DNA of 64,000 bases, from positions 10,597 through 74,596 of the forward strand of contig JBALVL010000022.1 of the NCBI GenBank assembly GCA_036961355.1, read 5' to 3'. Made by a program: the position numbers and the translations under genes. Positions 45,589 to 55,331 of this stretch are shown here, one piece after another. The stretch comes from Motiliproteus sp036961355. Its GTDB lineage: Bacteria; Pseudomonadota; Gammaproteobacteria; Pseudomonadales; Balneatricaceae. Within the stretch, counting starts at the first letter, position 1. Every line of letters begins with the position of its first letter. The notes under the pieces are model-generated. The model saw only the letters and a program-made list of their open reading frames with translations, did not search any database and was not told the DNA's origin.

Positions 45589-46926
45589 TCAGGATGCGGG
45601 AATCTGCAACACCTGTCCAACCCTAATCACATCGGAAGAGAGGCCGTTAGCCTCACGCAATCGCTTCACCGCGATACGGTTGCGGCTAGCGATCACTGAT
45701 AACGTATCGCCGCGCGCAACCCGGTAGCTTGTCCGACTCTGTGCCTGCTGTTTACTTGCCAGGTAGGTCGCCGGTGGCGGCTTCAGGCTGAAATGGGTTT
45801 TGATCCCTTTAAAAATCGAGCGAGCCAGTTTCTGCTGATGACTGCGACTTTGCAGCAACCGCGCCTCTTTGTGGTTGGAGATAAAACCGGTCTCAACCAG
45901 AATAGACGGGATATCGGGCGATTTAAGCACCATAAAGCCGGCATTCTGGACACTTTTCTTATGCATATGGGCGATACCAGTCATCTGCTTTTGCACGTAG
46001 CCACCCACTTCACGCGAATGGCTGATACTGGAGTTCATCGACATATCCAGCAACACCCCTTCGAGCAGGTCATTACTATTGTCCTTACTCAGAGTACCAA
46101 CGCCACCGATCAAGTCGGCACTGTTTTCACGCCCGGCCAGCCAGCGACCCATTTCAGAGCTGGCGCCTCGCGATGATAACGTCCAGACCGAAGCGCCCCG
46201 TGCCTTGCTGTTTTTGAAGGCATCAGCATGAATAGATACAAACATATCAGCGCCGGCTTTGCGCGCTTTACGGGTGCGATCACGTAACCCGACATAGTAG
46301 TCACCATCACGAACCAGCACCGGTTTAAAACCACGCTCAGCTTTAAATAACCGGGCCAGCTCTTTGGCGATCGCCAGCACCACCACTTTCTCTTTGACCC
46401 GTCCGGGGCCAATTGCGCCAGGATCGTCACCGCCGTGGCCTGCATCGATGGCGATCACAATGTCACGCTTTCCCGGGAATTGACTCTGCACCAGCTTGAC
46501 CGTTTTCGCTGGCGTACTATTGGCGTTTACCAGATCGACCACCAAACGGTGACCGTACTGATTGTTTGGAGGGAGGTGAAAGCTGCGCGGTTGGGTTTTT
46601 TGCTGAAGATCTAGCACGATACGCAGACCCTTAGCGCCTCGCTTACCGCTGCGAATACTCTTGATCGGCGTTTTGCTCAGATCAATTTTGGCCAACGCAG
46701 CCTTCATCTGGCTACTGTCGATATCGATGACGATGCGTTCGGGGTTGGCCAATGAAAATAGTTTATGCGAGACCTTACCTGAGAGGTCAAAAACCAGACG
46801 AGTGTGATCCGGCGCTGGCCACACCCGCACCTGCTCGACGTTAGCGCTCCAGCCATAGCCACTGAACGACAGCGCCAGCAGCACCGCCAGGGTCTGAAAG
46901 ACTCTGTGCATACCCCTTGTGAACAT
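45589..46926 (-). CDS. amiB: N-acetylmuramoyl-L-alanine amidase with AMIN and LysM domains (AmiB/AmiC type)
   Basis: A 445-residue periplasmic amidase. Signal peptide (residues 6-28, ending GWSA), AMIN domain (about 29-140), Amidase_3 catalytic domain (about 155-380; zinc His and Glu in IAIDAGHGGDDPGAIGP, VSIHADAF and ILVETGFISN) and a C-terminal LysM (about 397-444, YRVARGDTLSVIASRN). It splits septal peptidoglycan under EnvC/NlpD-type control. The start is uncertain: ATGs at 46926 and 46911 are each preceded by AAGGGGT one base away, owing to a short tandem duplication. Confidence 0.92.
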   Translation of the reverse strand: MFTRGMHRVFQTLAVLLALSFSGYGWSANVEQVRVWPAPDHTRLVFDLSGKVSHKLFSLANPERIVIDIDSSQMKAALAKIDLSKTPIKSIRSGKRGAKGLRIVLDLQQKTQPRSFHLPPNNQYGHRLVVDLVNANSTPAKTVKLVQSQFPGKRDIVIAIDAGHGGDDPGAIGPGRVKEKVVVLAIAKELARLFKAERGFKPVLVRDGDYYVGLRDRTRKARKAGADMFVSIHADAFKNSKARGASVWTLSSRGASSEMGRWLAGRENSADLIGGVGTLSKDNSNDLLEGVLLDMSMNSSISHSREVGGYVQKQMTGIAHMHKKSVQNAGFMVLKSPDIPSILVETGFISNHKEARLLQSRSHQQKLARSIFKGIKTHFSLKPPPATYLASKQQAQSRTSYRVARGDTLSVIASRNRIAVKRLREANGLSSDVIRVGQVLQIPAS

Positions 46927-46982
46927 ACCCCTTCGACTACCTCTTCAACGACCTTCGCCAGCTATCGATATATTATGTTATT

Positions 46983-47480
46983 TCAGGCCATTGGCCGGAT
47001 CGCTTCTGCGAGCGCCTCGGCAATCACCTGTCCCCGGTCACTATAAGGTTTGACCGTTATTCTGCGTCCGGTTCCATCCAGTTCAAACTGCAATTCAAGA
47101 TCCGCAGCCGCCAGGATTCCGGCACCCTTATCGGGCCATTCAATTAACCGTAATGCTGCGACCGAAAAATAATCGCGAATCCCCAAATATTCCAGCTCTT
47201 CCGGATCGGCCAGCCGGTACAGGTCAAAATGATAAACCAGACCGTTATCGAATTCATAAGGCTCTACCAAGGTATAGGTCGGACTCTTAACCACACCTGT
47301 ATGACCGAACGACTGTACCACGCCGCGGCACAAAGTGGTTTTCCCCATTCCCAAATTGCCTTGTAGATAGATGGTCGCCTCATGCCTTGCCACCAACCCC
47401 AACTGCCGACCAAATTCGATCATCTTCGTTTCATCGGCCAACTGCCATTGCCTGTACTCAGTCAACTGCTCATCTCTCAC
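46983..47480 (-). CDS. tsaE: tRNA threonylcarbamoyladenosine biosynthesis ATPase TsaE
   Basis: 165 residues. It has the P-loop GNLGMGKTTLCRGVV (about residues 41-55), KSPTYTLVEPYE, VYHFDLYRL and IEWPDKG, all typical. It works with TsaB, TsaC and TsaD to make t6A37. The start is GTG at 47480, overlapping the TGA of the nnr gene by three bases (GTGA), so the genes are coupled. amiB follows 57 bases downstream. Confidence 0.94.
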   Translation of the reverse strand: MRDEQLTEYRQWQLADETKMIEFGRQLGLVARHEATIYLQGNLGMGKTTLCRGVVQSFGHTGVVKSPTYTLVEPYEFDNGLVYHFDLYRLADPEELEYLGIRDYFSVAALRLIEWPDKGAGILAAADLELQFELDGTGRRITVKPYSDRGQVIAEALAEAIRPMA

Positions 47481-49066
47481 TCTTCAATACCGTTCAGTAG
47501 TGCCCGAATTTGCGGAATCAGGTCGGTCGCTGCCAAGCCTATCTCGCCATGACGCTGGGCTAACAGATCCGCGGCCTGCGCATGCAGGTTCACAGCAACA
47601 GAGGCCGCGTCAAACAACATGGATCGCGCTATTGAACTGTCCGCCGAACCGTCAGCCGAACTCTCACCGCTGGTTCGCCCCGCCATCTGGCCGAGCACCG
47701 CAGCAATAACACCGCTAAGCACATCACCCATGCCACCGCTGGCCATTCCCGGGTTACCCCGACAACACAAGCGAATGTTATTGCCATCACAGATCAGTGT
47801 ACCGGCACCCTTGAGCACCACCACTCCCCCGTAACGCTGCTGCAACAGTTTAACGGCCTCAAATCGATCCGCTTGAATCTGGGCTACCGAACAATTGAGT
47901 AAACGGGCCGCCTCCCCCGGATGCGGAGTCAGTATCCAGTTATCTCGCTTTGACGGCTGCACCAATTTGCCTCTAGCCAAGCCATTCAAAGCGTCGGCAT
48001 CGATGATCAAAGGTTGGTCGATCTGTTCCGCCTGGGCGGCCTGTAACAACTGACCCGACCAAGCGCTCTGCCCCAAGCCGGGACCGATAACAATAACGCT
48101 AGCCCGCCACAGCAGCAACTCCAGCTCCTGCCCTGATCGCACACCATGGCTCATCACCTCGGGCTGATTACCGATACATAGCATCACGTGCTCAGGCTGT
48201 GTTGCCACGCTGACAAGACCCGCGCCACAACGTAGCGCCGCTGCCGAGGCCATCATCACCGCACCGGCCATCCCCCGATCACCGCCGACCACCAACAGAT
48301 GGCCAAAATCACCTTTATGCGCCGAACGTGGGCGGCGCGCCAGTCGCTGCGAGCCACCGATCAGATCAACATCGGTCGCAACCTCGGTATAAACCGCTGC
48401 AGGAATATCCAGCGATTCCAGCACCAGCTCGCCACAGTGGTCGACTCCCTGATGGGTCAGCAAACCACGATTGAGGCCGATAAAACTCACGGTCAAATCA
48501 GCCCGAACCGCCACCCCCAATACCGCACCGCTATCCGCACACAGTCCCGACGGTAAGTCCAATGCAACCACCGGTTTACCCGATTGATTCACCTTCTTAA
48601 TCAAAGCCGCAGCGGCATCGCTCACAGGGCCATTAAGCCCTGTACCGAGCAGGCCGTCGACCAGCAGCTCACCCGTTAATGGTTGCTGCCCATAACCTTC
48701 GACAATAACGCCCCGCGCTTCGGCCCATTTGAGCGCCTGCGCCGCTTCGCCTTGCAATTTGGTGCGAGTGGTCTCTGCACCCAGCAGCAGAACCTGCACC
48801 AATAACGGACCACCCTGCTGATCCGGATCGACCGCCAGGCCCGCCATCACCATCGCATCACCGCCGTTGTTTCCGCTACCGCACAGCAGTGTCAAACTGC
48901 GCAACTGCGGCCACCGCTGCCGAATAGCCCGATACGCGGCACGGGCCGCACGCTGCATCAACTCAAACCCATCGATACCATGATTTTCAATCGCACAGCG
49001 ATCGAGCTGACGGGTCTGCTCGGCGGTGTACAGCGCACTATCGGATGCTGGCGGTAAAAAGGACAT
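47477..49066 (-). CDS. nnr: Bifunctional NAD(P)H-hydrate epimerase / ADP-dependent NAD(P)H-hydrate dehydratase
   Basis: About 529 residues (ATG at 49066 with GCAGG upstream; a TTG at 49084 is an alternative). The N-terminal YjeF_N epimerase domain has LCGSGNNGGDAMVMAG and LDLPSGLCADSG. The C-terminal carbohydrate-kinase-like domain has GHLLVVGGDRGMAGAVMMA, LTPHPGEAARLL and GNPGMASGGMGDVLSG, the ADP-dependent dehydratase signature. It repairs hydrated NAD(P)H. Divergent from queG upstream. Confidence 0.95.
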   Translation of the reverse strand: MSFLPPASDSALYTAEQTRQLDRCAIENHGIDGFELMQRAARAAYRAIRQRWPQLRSLTLLCGSGNNGGDAMVMAGLAVDPDQQGGPLLVQVLLLGAETTRTKLQGEAAQALKWAEARGVIVEGYGQQPLTGELLVDGLLGTGLNGPVSDAAAALIKKVNQSGKPVVALDLPSGLCADSGAVLGVAVRADLTVSFIGLNRGLLTHQGVDHCGELVLESLDIPAAVYTEVATDVDLIGGSQRLARRPRSAHKGDFGHLLVVGGDRGMAGAVMMASAAALRCGAGLVSVATQPEHVMLCIGNQPEVMSHGVRSGQELELLLWRASVIVIGPGLGQSAWSGQLLQAAQAEQIDQPLIIDADALNGLARGKLVQPSKRDNWILTPHPGEAARLLNCSVAQIQADRFEAVKLLQQRYGGVVVLKGAGTLICDGNNIRLCCRGNPGMASGGMGDVLSGVIAAVLGQMAGRTSGESSADGSADSSIARSMLFDAASVAVNLHAQAADLLAQRHGEIGLAATDLIPQIRALLNGIEE

Positions 49067-49226
49067 TGTTAGGCCTGCTCTCAATTAGTCGGTATCATTG
49101 GCTTAACTAGTAATTATAGGAACTTCGGCCCGGATAAAAAACCGTCCCGAGGCGATACGTCAGGAATTCCACCCACCCAAGCCCGATTCAATGTAACCGA
49201 AACGATCAACCTGAAATCTGTAATCT

Positions 49227-50369
49227 ATGCAATCTGAAACCGACAAAAGCCAGCCGGACCTGAACCCCGAGCAATTGACCGAGCAGATAAAGCGCTGGGG
49301 GCAAGAGCTTGGGTTTGATGCTGTCGGCATCACCGGCATCGACATGAGCCATCACCATGAGCGCTTTGACCGCTGGCTGGCGCAGCAATACCACGGTGAG
49401 ATGGGGTTTCTGGAAAACAACTACCAGCTTCGCTTCCACCCCGATCAACTGCATCCGGGCACCCTCAAAGTGATCTGTGTAAGGATGGACTACCTACCAC
49501 CGGAGACCCAAACCGTTCGGGTGCTACAGAACCCGCAGCAAGCTTATATTTCACGTTACGCGCTGGGCCGTGATTACCACAAGACACTGCGTAAACGGCT
49601 GGTTACTTTTGCCAAGAAGATCGAGCAAGAAACGGCCCGATTCAACTACCGCCCCTTTGTCGACAGCGCTCCGGTGCTGGAAAAAGCGATGGCGCAACAA
49701 GCCGGACTGGGGTGGCAGGGGAAACACAGCGTAGTGATCAATCGTGAAGCCGGTAGTTACTTCCTGCTCGGCGAGCTCTTTACCGACCTACCGTTGATCG
49801 AAGACCCGGCCTACGACCAAAACCACTGTAAAAGCTGTACCGCTTGTATCGACATCTGTCCTACCGCCGCTATCATCGAACCTTATGTACTAGATGCCCG
49901 TCGCTGCATCTCCTACCTTACCATCGAGCTCAAAGGCGCCATTCCGGCAGATCTACGACCATTGATCGGCAATCGAATATTCGGCTGCGATGACTGCCAA
50001 CTGGTATGCCCCTGGAACCGTTACTCACACTTCAGTAAAGAAGACGATTTCAATCCACGCCACGGCCTCGACAACATCGAACTGGCGCAGCTGTTCAGCT
50101 GGGATGAGGCAACGTTTCTGAAGAAAACAGAAGGGTCACCGATACGCCGCACCGGCTACCAGGGCTGGTTGCGGAATCTGGCGGTAGGGTTGGGAAATAG
50201 CGGTGGCGGTGACGAGGCAATCCGGCAGTTACAAAGCCAGGCCGATAATCCGTCAGAGATTGTACGCGAGCATATCGACTGGGCGATCCGCCGCCTAGCC
50301 AGCGGCGTAGAGCCTGAGAAATTGCCGTTAACCGAACGACAACCAAGAAAAGTCAGGCACTTGCTCTAA
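49227..50369 (+). CDS. queG: Epoxyqueuosine reductase
   Basis: A 380-residue cobalamin- and 4Fe-4S-dependent enzyme, the last step of queuosine synthesis on tRNA. Blocks ARYALGRDYH-like SRYALGRDYHKTLRKRL and PFVDSAPVLEKAMAQQAGLGWQGKH are present. The two cluster motifs are CKSCTACIDICPTAAI and FGCDDCQLVCPWN. The C-terminal HEAT-like segment (IRRTGYQGWLRNLAVGLGN) binds tRNA. Divergence from nnr-tsaE is common in gammaproteobacteria. Confidence 0.95.
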   Translation: MQSETDKSQPDLNPEQLTEQIKRWGQELGFDAVGITGIDMSHHHERFDRWLAQQYHGEMGFLENNYQLRFHPDQLHPGTLKVICVRMDYLPPETQTVRVLQNPQQAYISRYALGRDYHKTLRKRLVTFAKKIEQETARFNYRPFVDSAPVLEKAMAQQAGLGWQGKHSVVINREAGSYFLLGELFTDLPLIEDPAYDQNHCKSCTACIDICPTAAIIEPYVLDARRCISYLTIELKGAIPADLRPLIGNRIFGCDDCQLVCPWNRYSHFSKEDDFNPRHGLDNIELAQLFSWDEATFLKKTEGSPIRRTGYQGWLRNLAVGLGNSGGGDEAIRQLQSQADNPSEIVREHIDWAIRRLASGVEPEKLPLTERQPRKVRHLL

Positions 50370-50407
50370 ACCCGACACGGGGAATTGACGGATGCTCGAC
50401 GACTGGA

Positions 50408-50782
50408 TTAACCGCGAAGAAGAGGGAACTGTCGATTTAAAAACGCAATAATATCATTAGACTCGTACATCCATTCGGAGCTGCCGTCTTCTTTATCGAT
50501 CCGCAAGCACGGTGCTTTGATCCGTCCGCCCTGCTCTAGCAACTCTTGTCGAAACTGTTGATTACCGCTGGAATCACGCAGCTCCATCGGCAAATTCAAC
50601 CGCCGCATAGCCCGAACCACTTTGATGCAGAACGGACAACCGGAAAACTGATACAGCGAATACTGGCCCAACTGCTGTTCGACCTCTGCCTGATGTTCAG
50701 AATCACGCGAGCCAGCTTTGGGCAGAGTCAGACGATGAACCAACACCATCAACGCACCGATAATTTTACGAAACAGCTTCAT
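50408..50782 (-). CDS. Glutaredoxin-like protein with N-terminal hydrophobic segment
   Basis: About 124 residues from the ATG at 50782 (MKLFRKIIGALMVLVHRL), with GAGAGAAC upstream. A hydrophobic N-terminal stretch (7-20) may anchor it to the membrane. The thioredoxin-fold domain starts near residue 40 with YQFSGCPFCIKVVRAM, giving Cys49-Pro-Phe-Cys52. IKAPCLRI supplies the cis-Pro and EWMYESNDIIAFLN the C-terminal helix. It is probably a thiol-disulfide or glutathione-dependent redox protein, substrate unknown. Confidence 0.82.
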   Translation of the reverse strand: MKLFRKIIGALMVLVHRLTLPKAGSRDSEHQAEVEQQLGQYSLYQFSGCPFCIKVVRAMRRLNLPMELRDSSGNQQFRQELLEQGGRIKAPCLRIDKEDGSSEWMYESNDIIAFLNRQFPLLRG

Positions 50783-50913
50783 AGTTCTCTCACACACGAT
50801 TATCAAAGCGACGCATTATTCCACAGCTACCGACTCGGATAAAGCACTAAACCTCATTGCGCAAGGTATCTAGCCGTGGTCAGAAATCAGCATCAGGCGA
50901 AACAGATGCGCGG

Positions 50914-51573
50914 CTATTGGCTGCCGGATTGGACCAGGAGTTGCGAAATACGTTGCATCAACGGTTCGTACTCTGCACCCAGATAGTGATACAGAGGATA
51001 AGAAGGCAGCTTTTTATCGATAACCGGCATTGGGCTCAAGCGCTTCCTGTTAACCAGCTCATCCACGCTGACGTAGTTGGATAAAAAACCACTAATATTA
51101 CCTAAATTATAGGCATCACAAAGCTCCGCAGCACTGTACATCTGTAGCGTATTATCGAGTTGACTGGCATACCGTTTCTGCCAGATCACACCCAACTGGT
51201 AACCAATGGGTTGTGTGCGCTGCTGAGGATGGACGAACAGGGCAGAATGAACTTCAACGACAGCTACCGAAGAACGGCTAAATGGGCGCTGATATTCTGA
51301 GGCAGCACTCTCAATCCGCACCAGCTCTCCATCGACAACGCCTTGGTTAAAGCCGACCAGCGCTCGCTGACCGGGCATTTCGATAAACTGAGTCTCGCAA
51401 CCCAACTGTCGGTAAATAGGCTCCATGCGTTTAAGAACACGCTGAGAAATTTCTTCACCTTCGATCACAGCGATAAAATCGGGACAATTTAATGGCTGGG
51501 GATCTGTCGCACTAAAGGCTGCCTGACTAAACAACAGATAGACGGTACTAACCCACAACCCTTGATACGACAT
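50914..51573 (-). CDS. Periplasmic substrate-binding-like protein (SBP_bac_3 type)
   Basis: About 219 residues (ATG at 51573, CAGGTGG upstream). A signal peptide ends near AAFSA. The remainder resembles short family 3 binding proteins without transporter partners: RVLKRMEPIYRQLG, GFNQGVVDGELVRI, then RPIGYQLGVIW-like segments and NGISGFLSNYVS-like text (GNISGFLSNYVSVDEL). Such orphan proteins are common in marine gammaproteobacteria and act as sensors or scavengers. The ligand is not predictable. Confidence 0.65.
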   Translation of the reverse strand: MSYQGLWVSTVYLLFSQAAFSATDPQPLNCPDFIAVIEGEEISQRVLKRMEPIYRQLGCETQFIEMPGQRALVGFNQGVVDGELVRIESAASEYQRPFSRSSVAVVEVHSALFVHPQQRTQPIGYQLGVIWQKRYASQLDNTLQMYSAAELCDAYNLGNISGFLSNYVSVDELVNRKRLSPMPVIDKKLPSYPLYHYLGAEYEPLMQRISQLLVQSGSQ

Positions 51574-51618
51574 TGGGACCACCTGATTCCAAACCGATTT
51601 AATAAAGTAAGTTTAGTA

Positions 51619-52194
51619 TCACTCCATCCTAAAAAAGTGGCGCCGATAATGGACCAACTCATTTATCGAGTCTTTAATATCATCAAGCGCCAAATGTGAC
51701 CCTTTCTTGGTCACACCGTTAAGAACATCCGGGCGCCAGCGTCGTGCCAACTCTTTGATGCTACTGACATCAAGGTTTCGATAATGGAAATACGTTTCCA
51801 ACTCAGCCATGTATGGCACCAGAAAGCGACGATCCTGGCCAATACTGTTACCGCAGATCGGCGACGCACCGCGGTCGACATGTTTCTTAATAAACTCCAG
51901 TGTCGCCAACTCCGCCTCACGTTCACTGATGCTACTGTCGCGCACCTGTTGCGTCAGGCCCGACTGGCCGTGCTGCCGGGTACACCATTCATCCATTGCA
52001 TCGAGCAACGTATCATCCTGATGAATCACCAGGTTGGGCCCTTCGGCGATAATATTAAGATCGGCATCGGTTACCAGCGTAGCAATCTCGATAATCCGCT
52101 CACGCTCCGGATCCAGCCCGGTCATCTCCAGATCGATCCAGATCAGGTTAGTTTGGCGCGCATCGACAGCAGTGGTCTGGGTAGTTTGTGTCAT
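51619..52194 (-). CDS. orn: Oligoribonuclease
   Basis: A 191-residue DEDDh exonuclease degrading di- to pentanucleotides, including pGpG from cyclic-di-GMP breakdown. Exo I is in LIWIDLEMTGLDPERERIIEIA, Exo II in GNSIGQDRRFL, and Exo III HLALDDIKDSI with the catalytic His and Asp. It is divergent from rsgA, the conserved gammaproteobacterial arrangement. Confidence 0.96.
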   Translation of the reverse strand: MTQTTQTTAVDARQTNLIWIDLEMTGLDPERERIIEIATLVTDADLNIIAEGPNLVIHQDDTLLDAMDEWCTRQHGQSGLTQQVRDSSISEREAELATLEFIKKHVDRGASPICGNSIGQDRRFLVPYMAELETYFHYRNLDVSSIKELARRWRPDVLNGVTKKGSHLALDDIKDSINELVHYRRHFFRME

Positions 52195-52416
52195 AAGAGT
52201 CTCTAATCACTAAATTCGCATAAAAAAACTGTAAAACGATGAAATTTTCCTGCTTGCCAGTCAGACCTATTACCGCAGTCAAGCTGACGTTAGCCATTGA
52301 TAGTGTGCTATGTTTAGCCCTTTCGTCCGCCGACTTCAACCCTGCTGTACTTTAGATCGAGCTATCAATCGACCTATCAACTTATCAGCGCGCCATCAGG
52401 ATTTAATCTTTCCATT

Positions 52417-53454
52417 ATGAGCAAACGCAAACTTACCCGCCGTCAGTCCTGGCGCATCGATAAAATTCAGGCTGAACGCGTCGAGCGAGCGACCAAAAAA
52501 GATCAGTCTGTCGACACCAAACTCAACACTGGGGATTTGGGCTCCGAGCAGGAGGGGCTGATCATCTCCCACTTTGGCACTCAGGTCGACGTTGAAGTAC
52601 TGCAGGGCGATGATAAAGGTCAGATCTGCCGTTGTCACATGCGTGCCAATTTGGGCGCACTGGTTACTGGTGACCGGGTCATCTGGCGCAGTGGTGATCC
52701 GATCGGCGTGATCGTCGCGACACTGCCCCGCCATTCACTGTTGTCACGCCCCAACAACCGCGGTGAACTCAAGCCGGTAGCGGCCAACATCGACTACATC
52801 GTCATCACCATCGCGCCCGAGCCTACACCGTACGCCAACCTGATCGACCGCTATCTAGTCGCCGCTGAAGCGATCGGTATCGAACCGGTAATCCTGCTCA
52901 ACAAAACCGACCTACTGGGTGATCCTGAACGCCGCGCCGAACTGGATCGTATGTTGGCCAGCTATCAGCATATTGGCTACACCGTTTTACACGCTTCAAC
53001 CAAGAGCGAAGACGGCTTGAGTGAACTTAAAACTCAACTCGACCAACGTACCAGCGTCTTTGTCGGTCAGTCAGGGGTTGGCAAATCGTCACTGATCAAT
53101 GTGCTGCTACCCGGTGTCGATATCCGTGTCGGTGCGTTGTCAGAAGCCCGTCAGAAAGGTACCCACACCACCACCACCGCCCGCACCTACCACTTTCCCG
53201 ATGGCGGTGACCTGGTCGACTCTCCCGGCATTCGGGAATTCGGTCTGTGGCATATCGAACCACAGCAACTGCTTGAGGGTTTTATCGAGTTCCGGCCTTT
53301 CCTGGGTTACTGCCGCTTCCGTGATTGCAGTCATAAACACGAGCCAAACTGCGCTCTGCTTGAAGCGCTGGAGCAAGGAAAGATCGAACCACGGCGAATG
53401 GATAGCTACCGCCTTATCCGTCAGAGCCTTGAGGATGGTCTTCCGCAGCACTAG
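52417..53454 (+). CDS. rsgA: Ribosome small-subunit-dependent GTPase A
   Basis: A 345-residue circularly permuted GTPase of 30S maturation. The N-terminal OB domain is preceded by a basic tail (MSKRKLTRRQSWRIDKIQ). Permuted motifs are LLNKTDLLG (G4, about 166), VGQSGVGKSSLINVLLPG (G1, about 216) and DSPGIREFG (G3). The C-terminal zinc motif is CRFRDCSHKHEPNC. Divergent from orn. Confidence 0.96.
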   Translation: MSKRKLTRRQSWRIDKIQAERVERATKKDQSVDTKLNTGDLGSEQEGLIISHFGTQVDVEVLQGDDKGQICRCHMRANLGALVTGDRVIWRSGDPIGVIVATLPRHSLLSRPNNRGELKPVAANIDYIVITIAPEPTPYANLIDRYLVAAEAIGIEPVILLNKTDLLGDPERRAELDRMLASYQHIGYTVLHASTKSEDGLSELKTQLDQRTSVFVGQSGVGKSSLINVLLPGVDIRVGALSEARQKGTHTTTTARTYHFPDGGDLVDSPGIREFGLWHIEPQQLLEGFIEFRPFLGYCRFRDCSHKHEPNCALLEALEQGKIEPRRMDSYRLIRQSLEDGLPQH

Positions 53455-53639
53455 TCAACCGTCAGCACCAAACGGTATCACTACGCGACGGCTTACCACC
53501 GCCGTTCCAGCCACCTAGGTATCGCTGGGCAGCGTCTAATCACAGTGCTATATTCGCCATAAATGCCATCTTCGTCATATAATTGAGTAACTTGCTCGGA
53601 CTATTAGCCATCCATCGACACTCGAGCTCAGGGAGAAAA

Positions 53640-55235
53640 ATGGAGTCAACGCGGGTACCCCAAGGCCTCGATCAATGGGTCGCACTGCTGCAGGACAAGT
53701 TGTTACCGGTTCCGGCAACAACAATCGCGCTACTCCGGCGGCAACTGCAGGATCAGACCACCTCAATGCAGCAACTGATTCCGATAATCAACCGGGATCC
53801 GGTGATGGCCATGCACTGTATCGGTCTAGCTAATCGACTCAATCGCAACCCGGATACCGACGTATCAACGATCGACCTGGCGGTATCTACACTGGGACTC
53901 GACCGAATCAATGAACTGGCCCACGAACTGCCTGCTATAAAACTCAACAGCGACAGCGTGGCGCACAAACAGTATTTCCATGCCCTGGCAGATAGCTACC
54001 AGGCAGCCACCCATGCCCAGATGTTATGCCGCTTCAAAGATGCGGCGATGATCAATACAACGCGAACAGCAGCCCTACTTTACAGCATCGGGCACTGGGC
54101 ACTGTGGCGCTATGCACCGCAACAGATGAGTCAAATCAAGATCCGTATCAATGAGCTGCACCAAGACACAGCACTGGCTGAGGTTGAAGAGCTAGGATGC
54201 ACCATTCAACAGATCTCCGAAAAGCTGATCCATTGCTGGCACCTCTCGCGTCTGGCTGAAGAGGCGCTGCAACACAAAACCTCACCCAACGACGAGATGT
54301 TACAACAGGTTCACCTGCAAGCAACCGACCCGACACAGCTCGATAGTGGCCAGGAGCGCGATACCAAACAACTGCTAAATGCTCCCTATTACCCGGTCAA
54401 GTTGGCAAACTGGCTGGCGCTGACCGCACCTCTGGGCTGGGTCCACCCTAAGACACGCCGAATCGAACAACTGATCAGTGACCTGCTACAGCAGCCGCTC
54501 AACGATGTCGTTCATTCTCTGCACCAAAACTGCGTTCGGGCGTCACGCGAGCATCCGATGACCGGCTTGATGACACCTGCCGCCTTGATGTTACTGCTCC
54601 CCTCTGCGTTGTTACTTAATTATCGAGTGCCCGGTGCCACAGTCACGACCCAACACTCTGCTAAACCGGCAGCAACACCGGCACCGGAAACTACCGCCGA
54701 ACAGGGTCAAGAGCCAAATGACAGCCAATACCGTGACCACGCGTTATATATCGAAGCGCTTACCCGACTGACACGTCAAGCTGACAGCTTCAACAGCCGC
54801 GATGAGGTACTTAAACTATTGCTACGGGCTGTCGTCGACAGTTTGGGCATTGAGCGAGTGCTGTGTTACCACGTCAACTACGAGTTGAAGATGACGCCGC
54901 TGGGACATCGCGGCTGCAGCAACAGCGAGCCACTGACCAGCCTGACACTCAACCTCAGCATTCCGGGCTTGTTCAAGCGCCTGAGCCAGAAAACATTAAC
55001 CGTCTGGATCAACGATCAAAATCGTGACAAAGCCTGGCCTGCATTACCAGAGCGATTCAAAAAGCTGTGCCACCCGCGTAGCTTTATTATCAGTTCATTG
55101 TTTGGCAAAGAGCCACAACCCTTAATCTGTTATGCCGATATGAAAGACCCCGAGCACCAACTCAACGAGTTTCAGAGCAAACAGTACAAGCGACTTGTCG
55201 CCGCTGCCGGTCACTGCTTAAAAACAATGCCCTGA
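53640..55235 (+). CDS. HDOD domain protein with C-terminal GAF-like domain
   Basis: About 531 residues from the ATG at 53640, preceded by AGGGAGAAAA. The longer frame from a TTG at 53583 has no ribosome site. Residues about 1-240 look like HDOD, a degenerate HD domain: LLPVPATTIALLRRQLQ, INRDPVMAMHCIGLANRLN, VSTLGLDRINEL and ALLYSIGHWALWRYAP. A proline/alanine linker follows, and residues about 385-530 look like GAF (LLLRAVVDSLGIERVLCYHV). HDOD proteins act in stress, second-messenger and cell-cycle signalling. Output and ligand unknown. Confidence 0.75.
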   Translation: MESTRVPQGLDQWVALLQDKLLPVPATTIALLRRQLQDQTTSMQQLIPIINRDPVMAMHCIGLANRLNRNPDTDVSTIDLAVSTLGLDRINELAHELPAIKLNSDSVAHKQYFHALADSYQAATHAQMLCRFKDAAMINTTRTAALLYSIGHWALWRYAPQQMSQIKIRINELHQDTALAEVEELGCTIQQISEKLIHCWHLSRLAEEALQHKTSPNDEMLQQVHLQATDPTQLDSGQERDTKQLLNAPYYPVKLANWLALTAPLGWVHPKTRRIEQLISDLLQQPLNDVVHSLHQNCVRASREHPMTGLMTPAALMLLLPSALLLNYRVPGATVTTQHSAKPAATPAPETTAEQGQEPNDSQYRDHALYIEALTRLTRQADSFNSRDEVLKLLLRAVVDSLGIERVLCYHVNYELKMTPLGHRGCSNSEPLTSLTLNLSIPGLFKRLSQKTLTVWINDQNRDKAWPALPERFKKLCHPRSFIISSLFGKEPQPLICYADMKDPEHQLNEFQSKQYKRLVAAAGHCLKTMP

Positions 55236-55331
55236 ACCGAGCAAAAAATGCCTGCTACCACATACAACCTGCTGAGGCCGTACCGGCGCTTCAATGCAGC
55301 AGCTCAAACAGCCCCCTCTTAAGGAAGCCCT

